Shown here: positions 19,501-28,900 of the stretch, piece after piece | Layout of the letters: each line of letters starts with the position of its first letter | How positions within the stretch are numbered: position 1 is the first letter of the stretch | Virus record (IMG/VR): IMGVR_UViG_3300021378_000034 | Location: 1-52,387 of that record | Origin: a virus | DNA length: 52,387 nucleotides | Reading direction: 5' to 3' (one strand) | The notes under the pieces: generated by a model | Seen by the model: only the letters and a program-made list of their open reading frames with translations | What the model was told of the DNA's origin: nothing | Database searches by the model: none | Program-made: the position numbers and the translations under genes

Positions 19501-21068
19501 ATCCTAGTGGTAGGGGCTACACCTATGCTACTGTTTATGATTTTGACGCCGGAAAAAGCATTAATATAATTAATCCGCCAATATTTGAGGTAGAGCCTAA
19601 AGATGACGTAGACATTGATTTATATTATGAAACTCAAGAAATATTTGACGCTTCTAATTACGGCAATGCCAATACTTTAGAATATCATAACTGCTATAGT
19701 TTTAAAAACGGGGTTGAATCTTTTGTAATAAGAGACGATTACAATTCGCCCGCACTTGGCAAAGGCGTTCGCGTTTCTACTGTATTTGAAGACAACTATC
19801 AAGAGGAAAATGTTAAAAACGGCTTAATATATTCTCAAATATATAATGGAAAAACATCTATAAACAGATTAAATCAGTTTATAATAGCAGATAAAATAAC
19901 TAAAGACTTAAATCCTGAATATGGCAGCATACAAAAGTTATACGGCAGGGACACTGATTTATTAGCTTTTTGCGAGGATAAAATTATTAAAATTTTAGCT
20001 AATAAAGACGCTATATTCAATGCAGATGGCAATCCTCAATTAATTGCAAGCAATAGAGTACTCGGTCAAGCTATTATACCAGCTACATTTGGCTCATACG
20101 GCATCTCTAAGAACCCTGAAAGTTTTGTAGAGTTTACTTATAGATCTTACTTTGTAGATAAGGCTAGAGGCTGTGTATTGAGACTATCAGCAGACGGTAT
20201 AACTGAAGTTTCAAACTACGGAATGAAAGATTACTTTAGAGATAATCTTTCTGCACAAACCGGAGATATACATGGTACTTATGATTCTACAAAAAGTCAA
20301 TATAATTTAAGTTTGCCCACATCTGTGAACGCAACACTTTCGTTTTCAGAAAGTATAAACGGATGGGTAAGCAGAAAAAGCTTTATACCAGAAGGTGGTT
20401 TAAGTTTAAATAATAAGTATTATACTTTTAATCAAGGGCATTTATATGAGCATCATAACGGTGCTACAAATACTTTTTATGGAACTAAAACTGATTCGGA
20501 AGTTACTTTCTTATTAAACGAAGCACCTGCTAATGTTAAAAACTTTAGAACATTAAATTACGAAGGAGATGCAGGCTGGTATTGTGATTCTATAATAACA
20601 AACAAACAAGATGGTCAAATATCAACGTTTATTGAAAAAGAAGGCAAATACTTTAATTACATATCGGGTATTGAAGAAAACGAAAATACTATAGATACAA
20701 AAGCCTTTAACGTACAAGGGATAGGTTATTTAACTTCACAAACACTATCTGGTTCTAACAGAATACTTAGTTTTAATTTTGAATTAAATAAAGAAATACA
20801 ATTAAACGACAAGCTTTACTATGTAGATTCCTCCAGTGTGAAACAAGATTTAGGCAGTATAACCGCAATAGATAAAATAAATAAAACAGTAACAGTAGTA
20901 AATGGGAATGGTGTTCCACAAAGTAACGCGTACATGTTCTTCGCTAAAAATGCTAAATTTAATACTTCTGGCGTTTTAGGTTATTATGCTACCGTAAAAA
21001 TGAAAAACAATTCAACTACACCAAAAGAGCTTTACTCTGTTGGTTCTGAAATTAGTATAAGTAGTTAA
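16554..21068 (+). CDS. Large tail tube or nozzle protein (tail tubular protein B-like)
   Basis: A 1504-residue, strongly beta-rich protein. The N-terminus contains GKMNKDLDERLVPNGEYRDALNVDVDYSS, a pattern typical of the first propeller or platform strands in tubular B and stabilisation proteins (the protein that closes the podovirus tail). Further motifs include RIIYANYTHQFN, RTYQIGVVYMDAYGRQTPVL and KLYGRDTDLLAFCEDKIIKI. No signal peptide, coiled coil or membrane span is visible. The size is about twice that of T7 gp12, similar to muzzle or nozzle proteins of larger Bacteroidota podoviruses. Role and fold are inferred. Confidence 0.68.
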   Translation: MPEIKNAFLKGKMNKDLDERLVPNGEYRDALNVDVDYSSNSDVGALKNIKGNAIIDSINLDSAVCIGSVADTENNRIYWLITSASKDIIAEYNQASGSVSAVIVDTGSVLNFNSSNLITGINILDGTLYFTDDLNEPKQIDVAYWKTQTTDFNTGTTGLSEERITVIKKSPLQAPALIMSSSTKGGAGTIGGNAITINLDLSKTSSGAILEDSRDSGFLISGTFSAAPNYAAGEIIVLKHDFTETASGNIIKIEARILLPDNYTSSATTFSNAEILTISETVPGSTVQFTALLEEDDPLFELKFPLFSYRYKYTNGQYSCLAPFSKAAFLPDPTKLGDNFEYDSKNGYNLAMTNNVRSLTVANLNHNISSDVTEIDVLYKDSVSANVYIVETLKGGSLPTTFEIKNEQIFKTVEANQLLRLFDSVPKKAKSQEISANRIIYANYTHQFNLPTANPIFNIKIKNRYNSSNTQLLSLKSNRTYQIGVVYMDAYGRQTPVLTDKSGIVNVPFSQAKNNTQFEIKLTGSLPSGFTNYKYFVKEISSTTYNLCVDSFYQDDEGAVYISFPSSEINKVKEDDILLLKKKAGNNISEDETKFKVLDKLTTVPKFLAYPLRPVYTPTYFHFGRQFDLDSPGFNLAPTTQAEKDLYNGQTSLSNTYVGGRAWFMEPGATPVSNHNTVIIRSMHNIGDTQIGNADATYGNNETGVSSQAMDQIIPGKKLRFTAGDAKTKVYTVETVQSGTSGHDDVEVTFEEEFGDDVLVLYDNSEYASDPLYDPSIKTGVSIETVDFKDESGKAEFDGKFFIKLQAQNNLLNELVDTTNTDNLHAIGTISFDGKDDGGGANHHRQLHTRYGGKAGYDSSTTSGQALSPFLGGWNDTFNTFSPQPVLSEGYHFALESEKEWQHGLSNYGTIPFIEGLKEGNYIRFSGYNRLNSSVGRWFDPKYYKIEKIFKSNWTGSQAAKLFFIKLTEPLDYDITFKSESSDPSGRGYTYATVYDFDAGKSINIINPPIFEVEPKDDVDIDLYYETQEIFDASNYGNANTLEYHNCYSFKNGVESFVIRDDYNSPALGKGVRVSTVFEDNYQEENVKNGLIYSQIYNGKTSINRLNQFIIADKITKDLNPEYGSIQKLYGRDTDLLAFCEDKIIKILANKDAIFNADGNPQLIASNRVLGQAIIPATFGSYGISKNPESFVEFTYRSYFVDKARGCVLRLSADGITEVSNYGMKDYFRDNLSAQTGDIHGTYDSTKSQYNLSLPTSVNATLSFSESINGWVSRKSFIPEGGLSLNNKYYTFNQGHLYEHHNGATNTFYGTKTDSEVTFLLNEAPANVKNFRTLNYEGDAGWYCDSIITNKQDGQISTFIEKEGKYFNYISGIEENENTIDTKAFNVQGIGYLTSQTLSGSNRILSFNFELNKEIQLNDKLYYVDSSSVKQDLGSITAIDKINKTVTVVNGNGVPQSNAYMFFAKNAKFNTSGVLGYYATVKMKNNSTTPKELYSVGSEISISS

Positions 21069-21102
21069 CGTGTAATTATAAATATAACAAAAACAATATA
21101 AT

Positions 21103-21762
21103 ATGGATCCAACATTAGCAGCAGCAGCAGTAAAAGGCGCTGGCCAAGCGGTCGGCGGGGCGGTTAAAGCCATAGGCTCATTATTTGGCGGAGGTGCAAG
21201 AAGAAGAGAACAAAGAAGAGCGAAAGCAGAGCTCGGCCAAATGAAAGAAAAATACAACCAATTAGATACTTCAAATCCTTATGCTAACATAACAAACCCT
21301 TACCAAAATTTAACGGTAAATACTCAAGCTGCTGATTTTGCAGCACAACAAACTTCGCAAAATTCAGCTAATATAATGAGTGGTTTAGCTGCTGCCGCTG
21401 GGGGTAGCGGAATTGCTGCATTAGCGCAATCAATGGCAAACAGTCAAGCACAACAAACACAACAAGCATCTGCTAGTATTGCTCAGCAAGAATCTAAAAA
21501 TCAGATCATGGCTGCTCAAGGTGAAAATCAAAGACAAATAGCTGTGGCAAAAGGCGAAGAGAAATCAAGACAAATGGAAGCTGACAAAGTAAGTACGCAG
21601 TTGGGTATGGCACAATCAAGATTAACTGCTGCAAACGAAGCTAGAGCCGCTGCAAAATCTGATTTAGTTGGTGGGCTTGGCGAAATGGCTGGTGGCGGTG
21701 CAGCCGCTTATTCAGCCACGGATAGTGGTCAATCTATGCTTAAAAACCTGATTCCCGAGTAA
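21103..21762 (+). CDS. Internal virion (ejection) protein, small
   Basis: A 219-residue protein rich in Ala, Gln and Gly. The first 35 residues have an amphipathic AAAAVKGAGQAVGGAVKAIGSLFGGG segment (split here by Gly-Ala repeats) that could insert in membranes, followed by a basic cluster GARRREQRRAK. The centre is Ala/Gln helical (QTSQNSANIMSGLAAAAGG) and the C-terminal third again is Gly/Ala-rich. This composition matches small ejection proteins such as T7 gp14, which form part of the channel through the host envelope. It is the first of three consecutive ejection-type genes. Confidence 0.62.
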   Translation: MDPTLAAAAVKGAGQAVGGAVKAIGSLFGGGARRREQRRAKAELGQMKEKYNQLDTSNPYANITNPYQNLTVNTQAADFAAQQTSQNSANIMSGLAAAAGGSGIAALAQSMANSQAQQTQQASASIAQQESKNQIMAAQGENQRQIAVAKGEEKSRQMEADKVSTQLGMAQSRLTAANEARAAAKSDLVGGLGEMAGGGAAAYSATDSGQSMLKNLIPE

Positions 21763-21776
21763 ACAACATTAGTAAT

Positions 21777-22946
21777 ATGGCAACAAAAAAATCACAATCA
21801 CAATCAATAAACGCTCAATTAATAAAAGGAGCATATACATCAGCCAGGTCTGGAGGTTATCAAAAGTCAAATTTTAATTTAGATTTTAGTGGTATTGAAA
21901 AAGCTTTAAATGCACGGGCGGCAATAGTTGAGCAGCAAAAAGCAAAAATGGAAGAAGCATTAGACTTTCATCCAGCCCTTGGTAAAGTTGGTAAACAAGA
22001 TCAGGGTCCTTTGTTAAACTATTTTGGTGATGTTAAAAATCAAATTGCTGATAAAACTAGTCAAATGGAAGGTGCTGACCAAGAAACTAGAATTAAACTG
22101 CAAGGTGAAATAGCTAGATTAAAACAAACAGCAGTTACAGCAAATGAAACATTAACACAACGCGCTCAAATTTCTGAGGATTTTGCAAACAGCATTCCAG
22201 ATATAAGCGCTTCGATGGATCCTTACAGAATGGAGCAACTTAATAAGTTGCATGTTGAGAAAGATTACACCCCTATAATACAAGATGGAGAAATAGCTTA
22301 CCAATTACCAGACGGAAGTGTGTTAACAAATAAAGAGGCTAATGATTTTAAATTAAAAGCTTACGATCAGCAAAAAGCTATTACTGAATTATCTGAAAAT
22401 TTTTTTAAAGATGGTTTTCAAAATAAACCGCTGGGTCCAGATACATTAAATGCAACAACTCAAAGTTTAATGAAAAGCCTAGACAAAGATGCAATAGAAT
22501 CTTTAAAAACTGACAAATTACTTGGAGATCAAGATTTAATTATTGATGAAAAAGAGGAAATTGATGCTATTAATTTGAAATATGGCACAAGTTATAAGGT
22601 GGGAGACGAATTACCAGAAGAGCATGAGAAATACGGGGTTGCAAATAATATAGTTGGACATTTAAAAAATGTTCACGCAAAAGGTATGAGTGACTATCAA
22701 GCTCAGCAAAATCCAAATACTACGGGAAGTATACCTATAGACGGCACCCTTCCTTATATTGATACCAGAAATATGGGAGCTTACATATGGTACGAAGAAT
22801 TTGGAGCTTATGGGCCGGGTATAAAAAATCCAGCGGGAGGATTCCCTTTGAAAGATGAAAGTTTAAAGAAAGATGATAAATCATTAGTTAAAGATGCTCA
22901 AGCATTAAATAGCATGGCAGTTGGGACATCTGCGCCATTCAAATAA
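21777..22946 (+). CDS. Internal virion (ejection) protein, medium
   Basis: A 389-residue soluble protein between the small and giant ejection proteins. Residues 40-140 contain long helices (ALNARAAIVEQQKAKMEEAL; IKLQGEIARLKQTAVTANET). The rest is mixed, with a YIWYEEFGAYGPG motif near the C-terminus. Order and size parallel the gp14-gp15-gp16 series of T7-like phages, so this is most likely the middle component of the ejected core. No enzyme motif is recognised. Confidence 0.52.
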   Translation: MATKKSQSQSINAQLIKGAYTSARSGGYQKSNFNLDFSGIEKALNARAAIVEQQKAKMEEALDFHPALGKVGKQDQGPLLNYFGDVKNQIADKTSQMEGADQETRIKLQGEIARLKQTAVTANETLTQRAQISEDFANSIPDISASMDPYRMEQLNKLHVEKDYTPIIQDGEIAYQLPDGSVLTNKEANDFKLKAYDQQKAITELSENFFKDGFQNKPLGPDTLNATTQSLMKSLDKDAIESLKTDKLLGDQDLIIDEKEEIDAINLKYGTSYKVGDELPEEHEKYGVANNIVGHLKNVHAKGMSDYQAQQNPNTTGSIPIDGTLPYIDTRNMGAYIWYEEFGAYGPGIKNPAGGFPLKDESLKKDDKSLVKDAQALNSMAVGTSAPFK

Positions 22947-22952
22947 AATTTT

Positions 22953-25900
22953 ATGACTGATCCAAAATTAAAAGATCAATTACTGGAATTACAAAACCAA
23001 GTGGGTGCGCTAAACCCTATCGATAATTCTCAAGAAGCTATATTGCTCAGAAGACAATTAAAGAAAGTTGAAGCGCAAATTTTAGCATCGGAAACAACTG
23101 AAACTCAAGAATTAGAAGAGGTGGTGGTTACTGGTGAAGCGTCTAAGCAAGTTAAAAAAGCTTTAAAAGGCGCAGAAGACTTTAAGGCTATACCTGAAAA
23201 TACAACTGCAGAATCTGAAAAAACTAATATTGCTTTAAAAGAATTTAACTTAAAAAATATAGGGGGTTCACTGCAGCCACAGCTAAGCTACACGGATGCT
23301 GAAGGTAAGATTAAAGAAGGAAGGGAGCAATACTTTCCTGTAAAAAAAGATGCTCAGGGGAATGAATTAAGCTGGAGAGGCAAACCGATGAGAAGCGGCA
23401 AAGCTGAATTCAAAAACGATTATGATACAGATTTAAAACTTGCTTTTGGAAGTGAAGAAAAAGCAAATAGATGGAAAGGAATGGTTGCTGCCGCTAAAGC
23501 TGACGGCGTAACTTTAAATGAAGATAATATTGATGCTTATTTTGATTTAACTAAAGTTTCTGAAGAAACAAAAAATCAAGTTGTTTCAGAAGCTAAAAGA
23601 AAAAAGTCTGAAGTATTTTTAAGAGACTTTGATCCTAAGCAAAGAAATATAATAAAAAGAGAAACGCTACAGGGTAGAAATTTAAAATCAGAAGAAAAAG
23701 ATTTAACTAATCAGTACAATGTTTTTAAAAAAGACTACAACGTTTTTACAGAAACAAAAAACGTATTAGATAGCGACATTAAAAATTACAATAAAGAAAG
23801 AGAGCTACTTGAAAATAAAATTAAAAACTTTTCAATAAGCGACAACCCTACCGTAAAAGAAATCCAAACCAGAGCAGCTTTAAATCAAGAAATTAAAGAT
23901 TTTGAATCAAAAGATATATATAGCGAATTAAATAAAAGATGGGAAAATCTTAATGGTCAAAGAGCGGCTATTAATGAAAGACTTCAATTGTTAAACGATA
24001 AATCTACCGAACTCGGAGATTTAAATACTATGTCTACTGCTCTATCCAAATCTTATGAACTAGGCGATAGGTTTGGTTTAGCTATGGAAGAAGCTTTTTT
24101 AGGTGCGCCCGCTATGTTAGGTGGCTCTATACTAAAAGGTGTAGGAGATATAGGATTATTTTTTACAATGAAAGAAGGTTATTCTAAGGAAGCTTTTCAA
24201 GAGCATGCTACTAACACTAAATGGTATAGGGATTTAATAGGTGCAAAAACAGCGGCTGTAGATTACAACCAAAGGTTAGGAAATATAAGAAAAAATACAT
24301 TGCCTGAAAGATTAAAAACAGGTGAAGGAAAAGGAAGTGATTATTGGGGTGAAATGCTAATGGATAATTCGCCTTCTATTTTAACAGCCTTTGGAACTAT
24401 GGGTTATACTGGTTTAGCAACAGCTGGAGCTTCTGGAATAGCTAGGGCTACAGCAGTAAAGCAAGCAACCAACTTAGCAACGGGCGCTTTTTTTACTATG
24501 GAAGCTGGTGGGCAAATGTCTGCTTTAGAAATTGCACAAAGAGACGCTCCTAAAATTATAGCTAGCTTAGAAAATGAACTTAAGACAGCGAAAGGATCAA
24601 CACAAAAGAATGAAATTTTAAAACAAATAGAAGATCAAAAAAACTTGAAGAATCTTTCTCAATGGCAAAAATCCTTAAACAGTGTAGCTTACGGAGGTAT
24701 AGCATCGCTTGCAGAAAGATTTGGTACATTAAAATTTGTTAATGACTTTAATAAATATTCTAAAGCCATAGGAAGAACAAAGTTTGAAAGATTTGTTAGT
24801 CCTTCTGTAGCAAGAGTTGTTAGCAAAGGGCTTGGTGCTACAAAGGGTGTAGGGATTGGTGCTGGTATTGAGCTTATAGAAGAGGGCCCAATAACTCAGG
24901 TTGGACATAATTTTAGCGATATAGTTTTACTTAACCAAAACAAAAGCTTAATAGAAGGTATTGACAAAGAATTTGTTAAAAGCACTCTAGCTACATCTTT
25001 AGCAATTTCAGGGCCTAGCTTTAGTCAAAATTTATACTCGGCATTTGCAAATGAAGTTAAACTAAGAAGCGAAGCAAAAGAAGAGGGTAGGTTTAGAGAT
25101 GAACTTTTGTCAGTTGAAAAAGCTATGCAAGGCCTTGATAAAAGAACAAAACCTTACAAAGATCTTTGGAATAAGAAACAGCAAATAATAGCTGGAGCCG
25201 CCGCTTTGAATACTGATATAGTGTTAAAAGTAGAAAGAATGGAGGCTAAAGATATTGAAACTGTTTTTAACAATGGCGCAAGAATAAGAGAATTAATAGC
25301 TGAGGGGAAAGAATTAGGGGGTGATTTAAATATAGATGACTATACTAAATCTAGATCTGAGGACATTCAAAAAGAAGCCCAAACTTTATTTGATGCTAAT
25401 CAAAAAATACTAAACAAAGAGCAAGACGCTTTTGAAAAAATGTTTAAAGATGCTCCCAATAAAGTTGAATCTATAATAAACAAAACTAGATTTGAAAATG
25501 CTAAATCTTTAGTTAGGAACATGAAAGGCATTGATTTAATTGAAATAAATGATCCACAAAATCTAGAGGCTTTTATTAAAGAAAGTAATTTTTCGCCAAA
25601 ACAAGAAAAAAATGTAAAAGATGCTTTTAATAACGCTTCTGCTATAAATATTAATAACAAAGTTGTTGTGTTTAATACTAACGCCGATTTAGTTTTTCAA
25701 GCAGTGTCCGGGGTTGAGGCTAAAATAGCCTCTGTTTCAGTGCTTCATGAGGTTGGACATATACAAACTAGAAAAGCTGGTATTATTAAAGATAACAAAT
25801 TGGCTAAAGAAGGATCTAAGTTAGTTGAAAATATCATGTCTGACGTTAAAAATCGTTTAGCCGCTGGTAAACTATCTAAAGAAAATTATAAAATTTTTGA

Positions 25901-28900
25901 AGATAGAATGCAGCGATATAAAGAATTAAACGATGGGGAAGTCGATGCAGATGAATTGTTGCAATTAGTTGGAGATTTTCAATTTTTAAATATATTGCCA
26001 AGAAGTTCTTTTGCTGAAATACATAATGCAAAAACATTTATTAATTTATTATTAAAAAAATTTAATGGGGATAATGCATCTTTCTTTGGCGTTGAAACAG
26101 CCAGTGATGCTTATAACTTTGTAACCAGTTGGCAACAAAAAGCTATCGCACAAGAAACTACAGGTGCAGAAGAAGATGAAGAAATAAAAACTGTAAAATC
26201 TTCTATATCTTTATCTGAAGTAGACAGAAAAAGAAATATGGCCGCTCTTAATGAAATAAAAACAACTGAAGAGTTTTTATCAAGAAAAGGACAAAACACT
26301 GTTGCGGAAGGCCTTATGGGTATGGCAGCAGTCCAGGCTAATAAATTGACAGCGGATCAAGACACTAGAGAAGAATTAGCATCCGATATTGTTGCAAGAA
26401 CATTACAAGATATTTCTAAAAATGTTTATAAACCACAAAACGATCAAAGTAAATTATCGGGCTTTTTAAATCAAAGGGTTGGATTTGCATTGCAAAAAAT
26501 ACAAGTTGCAGACTACAAATTACCACCAGATCAAAGAAAGTATTTTGCAAAAACTACAGCGGCTCAGATAGAAGATTTTAAAACAACACTTAAAGATGAG
26601 GGCACACCTAGTGTTCAACCAAAGGTTGTTGAGTTTAAAAAAATAAAAGATAGCAAAATCTTTTCGCCAAGTGTTGTAACTAGTATTGAGAATAAATTAA
26701 TTCAAACAGTAAAAGTATTAAAGTCTAAATTTGATAGTAAAACAACTATAAATAAAAGTGTTAAACCTGTTATATCTGAAATTAAAAAAGAAATGGGTAA
26801 ACAAGCAGATATTGATATAAAGCAAGCATCTGGCACAATGGCTACGGGTCTTAAGAAAAACTTTTTAAAATCTAAAAAAGCTACGCTAGAAAACGCGCCT
26901 ACTACTTGGCTTGCCACGTCAATGCCCTTTGCAATTCAAAAATCTGTGGGTGGTGTGTTTACAGATCAAAACATAAAAGACCCAACAACCGGAAAAATTA
27001 TTGGAAAAGTATTTAAACCAAATTATGTTAGTAATTGGCAAGGTAAAAAAATTGATAGAGTTAAAACATCTACTGATGCGGCTGGCAATACTTCTGGAAA
27101 TCAATTTATAAGAAGAATGCCCAACGTAAATGAAAAAGTATCTAATGAGCAATTTATGTCTTATTTGCTTCCTGATGGTAAAAAACTAAAAGCTGGCCGA
27201 AAAGAATCTTGGTCTAAAATGATGGGCGAAGAAATTGCTTTTGAAATATTTGATGAAAAATTAAACGACCCAAATAGTGAATTGACGAAAGCGTTTGAAA
27301 AAAATCAAAAAGCATTGAGTGTTACTTTAGCGGATAATTATGTGGAGGTAATTCAAAAAGATATTGAAAGAGGCACGGTTAAAAGATCTATTGGGCCAAA
27401 ATTTATAGAGGGAACAAAGTATTTATTTAAGCAAGCACAAAAACACGGGGTTGAAGAAATTATAGATAGTAAGGGTAATTCTTTAATAGACTATCCCGAT
27501 GGTCGAGCTATAGATAAAGAAGCTGCCCAATATGTTAGGCAAGTTTTTGATAAAGGTTTAATACAGGATTTTAAAATATTAGCTTTTTTACAATCAATAA
27601 AATTTTCATCAAAAATTCCAAACAACATTAAAAATAAAGTTACAGGTGCATTAACTAAAAAAAGTGACAAAAATTTATTAGATGATTTTGCAAAAGATAT
27701 GCGCACCGTTGCTAACTTATTGGGTTCTGATGTTACCGATGTAATTAATTTTGATGGACTTGGATTTTTTAATAGATTATTAGACTCTGCCGAAACAAAA
27801 AAAGATGAAAAAGGAAATATAATACCGGGGGCTAAGGGTGATTATTTTGATTTTCTTAATAAAACTAAAAAAAATCAACCAAAAAGTTTAGACTTGCCAA
27901 GCAATTTAGATTTATCACTTGTAAGCCCCATAAATTCTAAGTTTGGTATAATGGCAAAAGTTGCTAGAATTTTAGAATCAAACACTAAGGCTGAAGAAAA
28001 ATTAAAAAAATACGAAAAATTAATTGGTGAAATTGACGCTGCTAATTTACATAATAAAATATTAGCGAAGCATATAATAAGTAAACTTGTTGATGCTGTT
28101 AAAACAAAAAAAATAAAGCCGGAGTCTTTGATATACATGTTACAGGCACAGACTAACGCCACTAAAGGACTGCGATCTCTCACTGGTTTTAAATATATAA
28201 CATTTAAAGATGGCCCGCAAGGTAATCAAAAAGGCGAACATTTAGCTGACAACGCTGGAACTATGTTTGAAATAGCCGAGCTTGCTTTTGTAGAAAGTAA
28301 TGAAGCAAAAACAAGTAATGCAATAGATGATATTCTTGAATTTCACGATCAATGGTTAGAGAATAGAGATTTATTAGATGTAATAGATATTTTTGGTAAA
28401 AACAATCCTTTTAAAGATTTAAGAATGATGCTCTTAACAGAAAATCAACTTAGAGATGTTTATACTCACGACGGAAAACTTGCTATTGAATTAATTGCCG
28501 AAAGAGAAGAGGCTATTAAGATTAAAGTTAGAGCACAAAAAAAATTAGCTGCTAAGCCTAAAAAAGAATCAGTTGTAAAATCTTCTATTGCGCCTGATTT
28601 AAGTAAAGGTTTAAATGAAATGATAGCTAGACAAAAGGGTGTTAAACCAGAAGCTGTATATTCTAAGGTTGTAGCAAGAAAAAAAGGCGTTAACAAGGGC
28701 AGATATAAATTCTTTTTACCTTCTACCGCTGAGGATTTTAGAGGATTAACACAATACACTTTTGCTGGTAAAGGAAAGCAAGGAGAAGCTGATCAAAAGT
28801 TTTTTGAAGATAATTTAGTTAAGCCTTATTTAAAAGGTATATCAGCTATGGAATCTCAAAGGCAAGCTTTAAAAAATGATTACAGGGGTTTACTTAAATC

